Source: Micropterus salmoides
Taxonomy: Eukaryota > Chordata > Actinopteri > Centrarchiformes > Centrarchidae
Direction: 5' to 3'
Assembly (NCBI RefSeq): GCF_014851395.1
Contig: NW_024040707.1
Span: 9,646,187 to 9,710,186, forward strand
DNA length: 64,000 nucleotides
Position numbers and translations under genes: made by a program. The notes under the pieces are model-generated. The model searched no databases. It saw only the letters and a program-made list of their open reading frames with translations, and had not been told where the DNA came from. Within the stretch, counting starts at the first letter, position 1. The number at the start of each line of letters is the position of its first letter. This document shows, piece by piece, positions 22,590 through 33,262 of the stretch.

Positions 22590-25373
22590 TCACATTTGAT
22601 TAGAGTAGGAGGTGGGCTGCTGCTCATAGCCCTGGCTGTAACCTCCTTCCTCATTGTAGCCTCCCTGCTGGCCGTACTCTGGCTGGTATCCTCCCTGGGA
22701 GCCGGCGTAGGGGTCCTGCTGACCATAGCCTGCCTGGCCAAAGGAATCGGGGGCGGGCTGCTTTTCCTGTGATGGGACGTATGTTCCAGAGAAGGCAGCC
22801 ATCCAGCCTGTCTCCTTGAACACAAACCAGAGGTTTCCTATCCACAGGATCAGGTTGATGAAGCCAAAAGCCTGTGGAGCAGAGAAATGTTTGGAGATAT
22901 GTGTTTGTTGGGTTAATTTCCTGTTTCTTCTGATATCAACTCAATATATCGCATATAAGCATCTGGGACATACCACAGAGGTGTTGAGGCCAGAGACCTT
23001 CGGGTCGTGGACCTCACGGCAGCGATTCTCTTGTTCGTCGCAGGCTGAGATCAGAGTGATGACCCTCTCTGGATCAGTGGCTGTTTTCACATCTGACAGG
23101 CCTTTAGCCCAAGCACATGCGGATACCAGCCACATAAAGGCAAATACCGCCGACACAACAAAGTCCTGGGAATCAGCAAAACATAATGATCACCTTTACT
23201 GCAAACAACACTAGATATTAATTATAACGCATGTTGAAAGACTTGAATGTCAAGAACATGTCAGGCATAAATTAACTCACGATCTGAGCCCCCTTGCAGT
23301 TTTCGCGGTACTTCTCCAGCAAGAAACAGTACACAGAAAGGGCTGCCATTGAGTAGAGGAAGGAAAAGACACCGATGGTGACAAAGAACTCAGCTGAGGA
23401 GGAGTAGTCCCCGACCAGGAATAGCCTTTCAGGTTTCCCTCCCTTACAGGTGGGAGCATCAAAGTAAACCTGATGGAGCCTGAGAACAGCGAGAGAGAGA
23501 GAGAGAGAGAGAGAAATTAAAAAGTGCAAGCTAAGAAATAAAAAGGTATAATGGGTGATACATTTCTTATATGTGAAACACCTTGTGATATCACTGATCT
23601 GGAGCTGTGTTTGTCTTTGACAGTTTCATCTATTATTTATGTTTGTGTAAAAATGATTAATGCAGTCCATAACAAAATAGGTTACTGAGGACGGTATTTT
23701 AAAAGAGTAGTTTGAAATTTTGTGAAATGCACTTATTCGCTTTCTTGCCAAGGGTTAGATGAGAAGATTGACAGACATCAACATGGTATTAATCAAATAT
23801 GAAGCTACAGCCAGGGATTGTTAGCTTAGCTTAGCATAAAGAACAGAACAGGAGGAAACCGCCAGCCTAACTATGTCCAAAAGTAACAAAACCCATATAC
23901 CAGCAGCGCTAAAGCTCACTAATGAACACATTATATTTATTTAATTTGTCTAAGAAAGAAATTGTAAAAACATTGTGGTTTTACAGGAGTTTATGTGTTG
24001 GACTACAGGAAGTCCTGGCCAAGAAATAGTCCAGCACACAACCCCCTGTTACAATTTTATCACTTTTGGACAGAGCTAGTCTAGCTGTTTCCAGGCTTTA
24101 TCCTAAGCTAAGCTCATCACCTGCCTGCTGTAGCTTCATTTTTACATACATGAGAGTGGTATAGAGCTTCTTATCTAATTCTTAGTAAGAAAGCGAGAAT
24201 GTGTGTTTCCCTATTCCTTTAATCAAAAGGCACTGCTATAAAATTTCCTATCATAATCACTCTGAATCAGGCTAATGAGCTTGTTAACTAAGCTAATGAT
24301 TGTCTAAATTAGGAATATAGGCCTAAATTAGGTAATTCCTTTCAAAGGTATATTTTGTATTTGATTTTTATAGATTAATTATAATATAATGAATGAATGA
24401 AATTTCAAAATTTTAAAAGTAGATCTTAGTATGCTGTAATTGGCATTACCATCAATAAGATTAACTGGCTCCTGAGTGATTTATTTTGATATGTGTGCTG
24501 AATGTGTGTTTGCAGTTTGTGAGCTTACAGTTGTATTTTTTCCGATTTCTACTGCAGTGTTGGACAGAATACATACCTGAACGGATATTCAAATTCTACT
24601 TCTATGCCCAGGTCACTCTCTGTCCGGTTTTTACACTCCACACTCATCTTGAACATGCCAGAGTAACTGCCACATGTCGAGAAGGCAAAGATTGCAAAGA
24701 TCTGCAGAAAAAAGAGGAAATAGAAAGAGGAAAGTATGACACAACATCCAGTAAACTTTTAACATCTCACAGACAAACTGTCATGCTCACATACTGTATC
24801 AACAGTACTCCAGTTAATTTCAGATAATGTAACCGTGTAAACAAAGAGCTCCAGTGTAAACCTGCTGCAGACTGTGCTTTCACAATCTGTCTCAAGCAGG
24901 CCTGCTTGAGACATTGCAGGAGGTGAAAGCACCTGTTGTACACATAGTGCAAATGAATGCAGCGTTATCACCGGGTAACATGGCAAGGGCTACACCTATT
25001 GTAATGGTTGATGTGGCTTTTCTGTGGATGATTTAGTGTTTTTATTTGTATTTTGGGGTACAGCACTGATTGTGCATTTGTTTATTAGTTCAGGTTTACA
25101 GCTCAGTCTTGTTCTTCAACTCCCACTCACAGTCACGTAAACAGCACAAACAGAGATAATCTCACGCTCTCTCTCTCTCACAGACACACACAGCAGATTA
25201 GACAAATCAGACTATTTTTACCACACCCTCCCTACGCTGCAGGCCAGATCCGATTGGATGAAAAACCCAACTATAATTCTGACTGAGGTGCTCTACCATC
25301 TGTCACCAAATACTCAGCTACAAGCTCCTGCAAAGCCAGTCACAACACACACACATACACGCACACTCACACA

Positions 25374-25423
<50 letters not shown>

Positions 25424-27864
25424 CTTAACTGTAGTCTTGTAGTACTATTTACTTGCTGCAGGCATCTACACACTAAACTATTAACAGTAATCTGTTAGCT
25501 AACGTGAGTCGGAGGCTCGTTTGTTGGATTAACGCATAGCCTCACTGTGATCACTTTACTCATCCTTCTCTGTCCCTGCAGGTTTTTGTCCTCTCCCAAC
25601 ATCTTAAACACCTCCCCTTCCTGTTGTTGGTAAAAGACCAATTAACAGGTTTTATTAACCAATGCAAATGATGAGAGTGGCAGCATTAGTGTGTGAGTGA
25701 CGAAGGAGAGGAGACTGCTGATGAACAACATAGTTTATTGTAACATTTCAAGCAAAGAAAAAAGTAATTTTCCATCTGCAGTAGAGCCTTTCAGTTAAAA
25801 ATGCACACTAAAAAACAAAGAATTTCTCAATTATTATTACTATCTGAATTTACAAATCTTAGTAATATCTGAGTTTAATTATAATTTGTACCTGCACGTC
25901 ACTCTGAATGCACTTTGGACACTGACTTAGTAAATTTGAAATCAATAAGATTGTAAGAAAAGGTTTGCCTGTGTTTAGTAGTGTACAATTAATCAACACC
26001 TAAAGCATGTGCAACATATCATAACTGCAGTGTCAGCACAGTCATTCACATGGTGTGCATTGTGGTATATTTCATCCTAAAAATTATGTCATCCATCTCA
26101 TTCTGTTTAGTAGGCCTATAACTGCCTCACTGCACTACTGTGGCTGTTTTAGAGCTCCTTGTGTCCATATAAATCTTTTATTATCCCTCTGAGACAGTTA
26201 GAGGTTAAGATTTCATCAGAGGTAACCAACAACATTTTGTGGCCCAGCTTTACTTTCGGGGCTTGCTGTCTTCTTCTTCTGCAGTCATTTTGGAGAAAAT
26301 GAAAATGCTAACAAGGGCATGATTCTTTAGTTTAGAGATAATCTCAGCAACAAGCCACGCTGCTGCTTCAACTGAATCATCCTTAAGTGACACAATGTTA
26401 TGAGTCAAAGGATTCCGATCAAACAAACATGAGAAATCATTGGGGGAGTAGCATATTTACATGTCTATGAATGTATATATGAAATTGCACATACATTCTT
26501 GAATCGTTTTACTTTCATCTGGAAAACAAGCTTTATATAAGACAAAATACGGGAATGTAATGTAAAATATGTTCAACATGTAGACATCATCATATGTGCT
26601 GTTAAATCTAGTCTTCAAGACTACAGTCTACGGCCATACCAGCAGCTGTGAGGTGTAACCGGCCGCTAGGTTGTACTGCACAGCCCAGACTCGAACTTGC
26701 GACCTTGGGTGCGTGATGCAAACGTGCTAACAAGGAGGCTAAAACCCTATGGCACTAGCATCTGTTGCTAGCACGTCTCTTAAGGCATCGGTAAGTAAGG
26801 TTTACTCACTGCACAGTCTAGCTGGCTACCATTACATAGGCACAGGAGTGAAGTGTGCTAAATGCTTACGTCAGCATGCTAACTTGCTTACAATGACAAT
26901 GCTAACATACTGATATTAAACAGGTATAATATTTACCATGTTAAACATCTTAGTCCAGCATGTTAGCATGCTAATTAGCACTAAACACAGGCTGATTGTC
27001 ATTAGTTTTGCATAAATCAAAGTATAAAACAAACTGAAATATTAACCTGATGGTGGTGCTATATGAAAAGTTAATGGTTCACCAAATCTATTACAATACG
27101 TCCTCAGGGAGACATGAATGTCTCAACCAAATGTCATGACAATCCTCCAATAGATCTTCAGATATTTCCATCTAGACCAAATTGGTAGACCAACTGACAT
27201 CCCCACAGCTAGAGCCACGCTGCTAGCACGGCTAAAAAAACAGTAGTAAGGACAGTGAATCTAAATGGGAGGCGCCGCACCACAATTAAGAGCTGTACTT
27301 GTATGGTGATATATGAGTGGAAGGAGGAGTGTTGGAGGAGGAAGAGAGGGCCAGCCACACTGAGAAAAGAAATGAAGAAAAAAAGAAATGGTGGCACACT
27401 CAGTGTTAGATGTCATGGTAACACTGTTGGCAACATCACACAGTGAAGAGGCAGAGGCTTGTTTCTGCCCCTCGTGGTATGCTGCATGGTTGTCAGCTCT
27501 ACTGTGCTGAGAAGATACATGATCTTACATACTCAGGCACATACAATCTGTCTGCTACTGCTTTTCTAACACTGTCTGTCTTTCTTATGAGCTACAACAA
27601 AATCAACAGCCTTTATTACACATTAGGGATAGCCCCAAAGTGAATAAGGCTCACAAACAGCTGTTTTTATGTTTGCTGGGAATGAGTCAGAGAGTGAAAT
27701 TTAAATGCAAATTAAATTCCACATAGCAGTGCCCTTCCTGTAACGGCAGAGGCAGTAGGCTGTTTGCGTACACTATGGTTGGAGCTCTACATCAGCTTTA
27801 TTTGGGAACTCAATGTCTTCCAACATCCATCAAATCTAGGCTTTGTCAGCACTATTCTCCAGAG

Positions 27865-27927
<63 letters not shown>

Positions 27928-30541
27928 GGGGAGTTGTGTAAAGCTACATGAGTCACACATGTCGCAAAAAACGGTGCTCAGAAGCTTTCATAATTCATCA
28001 AATGTAGATAGGATTTTTTTTTTTTAAATCCTCAACCCACAAACAGGTCTTAAATGATCTGATCCGTTTCCATTTACTCTCATCTCACAAAATACAAATT
28101 TGTATATATGAACACTGCTGACAACTGGCTGCTTTTTATTTTCAATAGAAGTATACAGCAAGAAAAAGCCAAAAAAGGTTAGATTCTACAGAAGCATCTT
28201 TTTCATTGCTGCCTTTTTCCACTGAAAGGGGTGGCTCCTCTCTACCCTCCTAAAAAACACTGTTGCTGGTTGTGCATGCCCATATTAATCCAGAAAAAGC
28301 AGCAGCTCCAGCAGCTCCTCCTCCCCTCTGACGCTGAGGCATGCAGGCCCTCTGACAGATGATTCATGGGCCCCGGCCTCCTGAGCGGGGCTGCTGATTG
28401 GTGGTTGTGCTTGCTGTGACCCAGGGAGGCAGCTATGAGGTGCTGGCACACTCACACAGCTCCAGGGAAGGACTACGAAGTCATGCAGTACACTCATGCC
28501 TCTGACTGTTCTCTAGTATATCTGCAGAGCCCATAACAGCAAGGGTCTCTGTCAGAGATGCTTTGGCACGCATGTTTTCATCTGGGTTATGCTAAGGGTG
28601 TTCAAATACTGGAGATGAGGGGTGTGGGCTAAGAATTATAGGACACATGCGCTGAAAGTCACCCCCTCCTCAGTTTTCTTCTCATCTACTCTCCCAAAAC
28701 GTATACATCATTACAGTGCAAGTATATATTTAATTATCAATTATCAGGAACATTGAGCTAATTAAAATGATTAGTGCCTTGACTAATGTTTATTCAATCT
28801 GCCAATTAGATTCTTGATTAATCAATTAATCTAGTTTTGTCTATCAGATATCAGGAAATAGGGGGAAAAAGCCTGTTGTGATTTTCCACAGCCAAAGGGG
28901 ACCTCCTTGGATCACTTGTTTAGTTAGCGCATCAGATGATGTTGGTGTTTTTGCTTAAAAAATGGTTGAACTGATAATCAAAATAGTTTGCAGATTGTTT
29001 TTCTGTCAATCAGTTAATTAATTAATTGACTAATTGTTGCAGCTCTAGGAATGATTTTGGCACTATGTTGCTAAGTGGCTGCTGTAAGCATAAACAATAA
29101 TCTGAACCAGCCAGAACGAGTTCATAACATTATATCACTGTGTAACTTTTAAGTGCTGTGGGGCCTACATAGGTAATTAGCAGTACTATTCCCACCACTG
29201 TGGGGCCCCATCTGTAGAGACGCGCCACTGGAAATATTTGGCATATTTGCCTGATAAATGACAAACGATCAATTGATTAGTAGAATAGTTGCTGTAGTTG
29301 CTAATTGATTACGCCCATAATTGTTTTAAACCTAAATGGATCTGGACAAATGTATCTGTGAAAATCTTAATATATTTTAAAGACAGGGTATAATATCTTA
29401 TGTAGGTCTTGTTTAATGATATCCCCCCAAAAATAAAAACTTTCTCTTTAAGATGCAGAAATTTTACAATCTTTGAGCTAAATTAAATAATTCAGGAAAT
29501 CTATTTACACTGTTTTCTTCATAGATAAACAAATAAATGAATCGTTAGCTGGCTCCATCAACTGCTGAAGGAGATGGCGCACATGAGGGAGAGGTTATAA
29601 TCTGTACATAGTAAGCAGAGGTCATGTCCTCTGAGAAGGATTTGACAAATTGTCATTATTTTCCTCAGTGGACTGACACAGTGTTACTACAACAGTGACG
29701 TAACACATCCTGCTGGTGTGTCCTGCTCAGGCCTGCTGGGGCAGTATCAGCACCACCATCAGGATACAAGACTCCTCAATATTAACCTCAGTCATTATGT
29801 GAATCAATTTAGTATTTATTAGACCTGAGGTGGAGTTATTGTAATATTTCTAGGGAAAAGAAAAAAACACATCTGATTGTAAACCCTCATGAGACAGGGT
29901 TCAACTGTGAACCTTTCTTTCTAAGAGTGTAGAGCCACATCCATTATTAAGCCCCATGCAGCTTTATGACCTCTGTGTAACAGAAGGTCACAAATCTGTC
30001 AGGAACAGACATGGCAATGTTATTTATTGCAAATGATACAAGTCACAAGTGTTTCATCCATAACAATATGGTATTCCTGTGGAAAGATTTGTTTTTATTA
30101 AAATGGAAAATATTAATTACAGTAGCCCATAAACATGTCAAATGGAGGACTTACCCACTGTAGAATTTTTATAAATCCCAGAGGTTGTTTGAGTACCGTG
30201 AACTGCCCTTGGGCCACCAACTGCCAAAACAAACCAAAAAATCAGCAATTAGCAGAGTTTATTATTAACTTTTCACACTGACTCTTGCTGTGCAAAATCA
30301 GCCTCCATCAGCAGACCAGGCATTATGATGATATGATGATGATGCTGATTAAAAACATGAAACTAAATTACCTCAGTCTGGTAGCCCACAGGCCTGGTCT
30401 ACTGCTGCCACTTGCAGGTGTTTGTTATATGGCAAATATCTGCTAGAGAATAAAGTGACTTAAGTGTCACAGCCGGCATCTCTGAGGCCATAAGAGATAC
30501 TGCACAACTACAGTACAGTCATTTTGACTTCAAACGCTGTG

Positions 30542-30577
<36 letters not shown>

Positions 30578-31595
30578 GTGAGAGAGAGAGAGCTCCTGAC
30601 AGCATAACAATTAGACAAAGCTGATTAACTGACTGTTTCTCTGCTCTCTTCCTGCACACTTCCCAACAGTATTTAAATAATAAATACATTGGTGAGAAAA
30701 TCTCGCGAAATCTGACTAATTGATTAGGGGGGAAAGGAGGACGCATTTGTGCGCAGGTGAATGCGACATTGCAAAAGGAGGCTGTGTGTTCCTGTGTACA
30801 TCAATAAATGGCCGCACTGGAATAAGCAGCAGTGATGGTTTTCTCTCTTAGGCTGAGGGGCTCATTGTTTCTCCACATACCCGATGCTATGGATGCCAAA
30901 CATCCATATTAAACAGATGACGCATGCATTAACAAAATCATGTTTCAGAGAAGTCTGGCAGCCTGACATCCTCTCATTTCTTAAGAAAGCCTTAATGGCT
31001 ATGTCACAAACAACACAACTATCTGAGTGATGAGTTGTTCGTGGTCATAGGGGTGCAGGAGACAGTCCTCATGCGCGTCAGGCCTACTGCGGCTATCCGA
31101 AAAAAAATAAAAAATAAATCAGATTCCCGTTTGTTATCTTAGCAACAGCAGGCCAATTGATACGTGAGCGGTCTAAATCAATTAGCCGAATCCCTGGAGA
31201 TAATAGGCTGCATCATCTCCTTCCTTACGCTAAATGTCATCGCTGCAGCAATCTCTGGACATCCTACACATTTCTGGACCGTCAGCGGGCCGCTCCATCA
31301 CATGGACTCCAGCTTTAGTCGTGAAAAATTTTCCAGTTACATCGCCATCTGTTTTACATTTACACCACTGCAATTTGTAACCTAGAAAAATGCACATTAC
31401 TATTTCGACTCCAAGGGATCGCAAGCATTGCATTAAACCCTTAAGCTCGGCAGATCTATGAGACAAAAATATATATTTATTTGAGCACACTACAAAGGAA
31501 ATTTTGCCTTAATGAAAGAACATGAGCAACCGAACAAAACACAAATGAAATAGCTGATTTTCTCCCCAGAGCCTTACCTGGTTTACAACATCCAT
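22590..31595 (-). CDS. syp: synaptophysin, synaptic vesicle MARVEL protein
   Basis: Coding exons: 31578-31595, 30155-30220, 24577-24701, 23281-23479, 22974-23165 and 22590-22871; 882 nt, 293 aa (human 313). The protein starts [28 protein letters not shown], matching human [21 protein letters not shown]. The MARVEL core with four membrane spans follows. The first intravesicular loop has the glycosylation site NRT at residues 53-55. Other signatures are HQVYFDAPTC, VGDYSSSAEFFVT, FMWLVSACAWAKGLSDVK and GLNTSV. The cytosolic tail, with YGQQ and YSQGY-type repeats, ends SYSNQM. All junctions are GT-AG in phase. Synaptophysin is the major small-vesicle membrane protein; it partners VAMP2 and helps its retrieval. 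The short tail has fewer tyrosine-glycine repeats than the human one. Which teleost duplicate (a or b) this is cannot be decided here. Confidence 0.96.
23491..23514. repeat. (GA)n microsatellite beside a syp splice acceptor
   Basis: About 12 GA units on the plus strand, i.e. (TC)n on the transcribed strand. It lies just upstream of the exon-4 acceptor at 23480-23481 and forms its polypyrimidine tract. Confidence 0.85.
23695..24222. mobile_element. family-A non-autonomous element with inverted ends (fullest copy)
   Basis: The left end has 'cttattcgctttcttgcc' and 'gttagatgagaagat'. The right end carries these words inverted ('atctaattctta...aagaaagcgag', then 'ctattcctttaa'). Between them lie 'ttagcttagcttagcataaag' on the left and 'taagctaagct' on the right. 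I recognise this palindromic element as very common in percomorph genomes. Further copies lie at 35672, 54036 and 62120. Confidence 0.75.
24874..24932. repeat. nested palindrome
   Basis: A perfect 24-base palindrome GTCTCAAGCAGG/CCTGCTTGAGAC spans 24889-24912. It is enclosed by a second inverted pair, GTGCTTTCAC at 24874-24883 and GTGAAAGCAC at 24923-24932. It lies in syp intron 2. Confidence 0.85.
25375..25421. repeat. (AC)n microsatellite
   Basis: Long pure AC run in syp intron 2. Confidence 0.9.
26681..26740 (-). repeat. tRNA-derived SINE-like fragment
   Basis: Read on the minus strand, 'gcctccttgttagcacg' resembles a tRNA 5' half with an A box. 'aagttcgagtct' matches the B-box consensus GGTTCGANTCC closely, with about tRNA-like spacing. 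It does not fold into a full cloverleaf by eye, so I call it a pseudo-tRNA or SINE head. Confidence 0.5.
26780..27235. repeat. dispersed percomorph repeat with GTTAGCATGCTAA words
   Basis: Contains 'catgttagcatgctaatta', 'gcactaaacacaggctg', 'cctgatggtggtgctat', 'gagacatgaatgtctc', 'cagatatttccatctagacc' and 'agagccacgctgctagc'. I recognise this series as a high-copy interspersed family in percomorph fish. It lies in syp intron 2. Confidence 0.65.
27871..27924. repeat. (AG)n microsatellite
   Basis: Pure AG run of about 27 units in syp intron 2. An open frame running through it is an artefact of the repeat. Confidence 0.9.
28765..29047. repeat. family-B dispersed repeat
   Basis: Opens with 'gattaatcaattaatctag' and closes with 'gactaattgttgcagctcta', the characteristic end of this family. 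In syp intron 2. Confidence 0.65.
30546..30592. repeat. (TG)n followed by (GA)n microsatellite
   Basis: TG run with one CG interruption, then GAGAGA, in syp intron 1. Confidence 0.85.
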
Positions 31596-31900
31596 CTTGG
31601 CCGCTTACTCGCTGATAAGAGGATCAGAGGGGCGGAGGGAGGGAGGCGTCTCATCTGGAACAGCCCAGGGGAGGAAGACGCCCAGGAGGAAGAGTTGTGG
31701 CTGCGTCACCGACCTGGGCGAAGGACGTGTGAAGCGTAGTGACGTCACATAAATCATTGGACGGTGGAGTAAAGACGAGCCGAGCCGTCTGTCCAATCGC
31801 AGCGCTGCTTTATTCTAAGGGGGAGCAGAGATTGCCCGGCGGTTATAATACAGAGAGGAGCGAGCGACTGTTCACGCTTTAGTAGACAGAAGGAGGAATG
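31596..31900 (-). promoter_or_regulatory. syp 5'UTR and promoter with a consensus CRE
   Basis: GC- and CpG-rich sequence directly upstream of the syp start on the minus strand. It contains TGACGTCA at 31740-31747, a full palindromic cAMP-response element. CCAAT boxes occur at 31793-31797 (plus) and about 31756-31760 (minus), with a TATTATAA-like element near 31845. Motifs were read by eye; the transcription start is not determined. Confidence 0.5.
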
Positions 31901-32577
31901 TAAAAGGGGAAATAACAAGGCCGGTGAGGGCTCGTGAACTGCTGCTGGTCATTAATCTGACATCAACACAAAGTATTTTTAGAACTCTATAGCTCCTCTT
32001 TTAGTAGGTTAACTCTTATAGGGAAGGTTTATTTTGCACATTAAAAGGACGGGGAAAGTTCAGAGAGGGTTCAGATGGTAAATGGTCTGTACTACTCAAA
32101 GCACGTACATCATATTCACTTGGCTAAGGTGCGAACTGCTCATCAGAAACAGAAATTAACATTCACACACCGATGGCACAGCAATTATGGTGTTCAGTAT
32201 CTTGCCCAGGGACACTTGACATGCAGACTGGGGGAGTTGGGGGATCAGATGCTCTGCTACATCCATGCAAATACTATAAAGGATGAATGTGTGCAATTTA
32301 ACATTGAAAAAAAGACACAGATGTTTTACTGTTCTGCATGATTCTTTTTTCTCTAAAAAGGGAAGTGAAAACCAGATGTTGTCCATCTGCTGGTCCATTA
32401 ATGGCTGATTATATAATGCACTCTTTTGTATTTTGCTGCGGTTTTCAACATTACCATTATAGCACTGTTGTAAAATAAAACATGCTTCAGTACACTGTTT
32501 GGAACGAGTGGTTATAACTGCTCAAGAATAAACAAAAAGAGAAAAAAACACAGGCTACATTTGAGAAAACATAATGC
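31901..32577. other. syp-cacna1f intergenic spacer
   Basis: Only about 1 kb separates the syp start region from the predicted cacna1f poly(A) signal. No exon seen. Confidence 0.5.
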
Positions 32578-33012
32578 TTTATTTTTAGTCAACTCCACAA
32601 ACAAAACTTTGCTACGAGTTTGCACATTTAATATTAGAGGACATTCAATATTCGGTGTATTTAAATATTTCTCTAAAATAGCAAATGCTGTTCAGCACTC
32701 AAAAGTAAATGGTTTCAACTGGATCTTGTTATTAGTGTAACAAAGTATAAATGTTTCATTGGCCTTATATATATATATATATTCTAATTTTACAGTTTAT
32801 ACAGGTGTATAAAGTGACAACAATTCAAGTATGGTACAAAGTGAGAATACAATGCAAAAAATGGTCATAATAATGCTAAGAGCCACAGTTTTCCGTCACA
32901 TGCAGCAGTCTCTTATGCAAAACACTGTAGTCGTAGTATTATATAGTGCTTACCTTGTTGAGACCTGCCACATACTGACATCCACTTAAAATCAGTATGT
33001 GTGTGATTATGT

Positions 33013-33052
<40 letters not shown>

Positions 33053-33262
33053 GGCATTCATAAATAAAAGCTTGTCTTAACCAACTCAACATTTTACCCT
33101 CAGACAACAAAGTTGAGAGAATTAAGGTCCCATTTGTATCACATCATCCTTCCACTTTTCCCCACAGCAGATCTAAACACACATCACATGAAAGATTTTG
33201 TTCTTTTTTTGCACAATCTTCATACCTCACTTTCTCTCACAGTTATTTCGGTTTTGCTGATC
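32578..33262 (-). other. predicted cacna1f 3'UTR with poly(A) signal
   Basis: A minus-strand AATAAA at 32578-32583 lies about 680 nt after the stop codon. The UTR would include a (TG)n tract at about 33014-33049, read as (CA)n in the transcript. Confidence 0.5.
33014..33049. repeat. (TG)n microsatellite
   Basis: TG run within the predicted cacna1f 3'UTR. It becomes CACACA in the mRNA, a type of tract bound by hnRNP L. Confidence 0.9.

Noticed and set aside
26681..26740. Functional tRNA gene
   Set aside because: A B-box is present but the acceptor and anticodon stems do not pair convincingly by eye; better read as a SINE head.
27764..28027. 87-codon frame containing an Arg-Glu repeat
   Set aside because: It is produced by reading through the (AG)n microsatellite.
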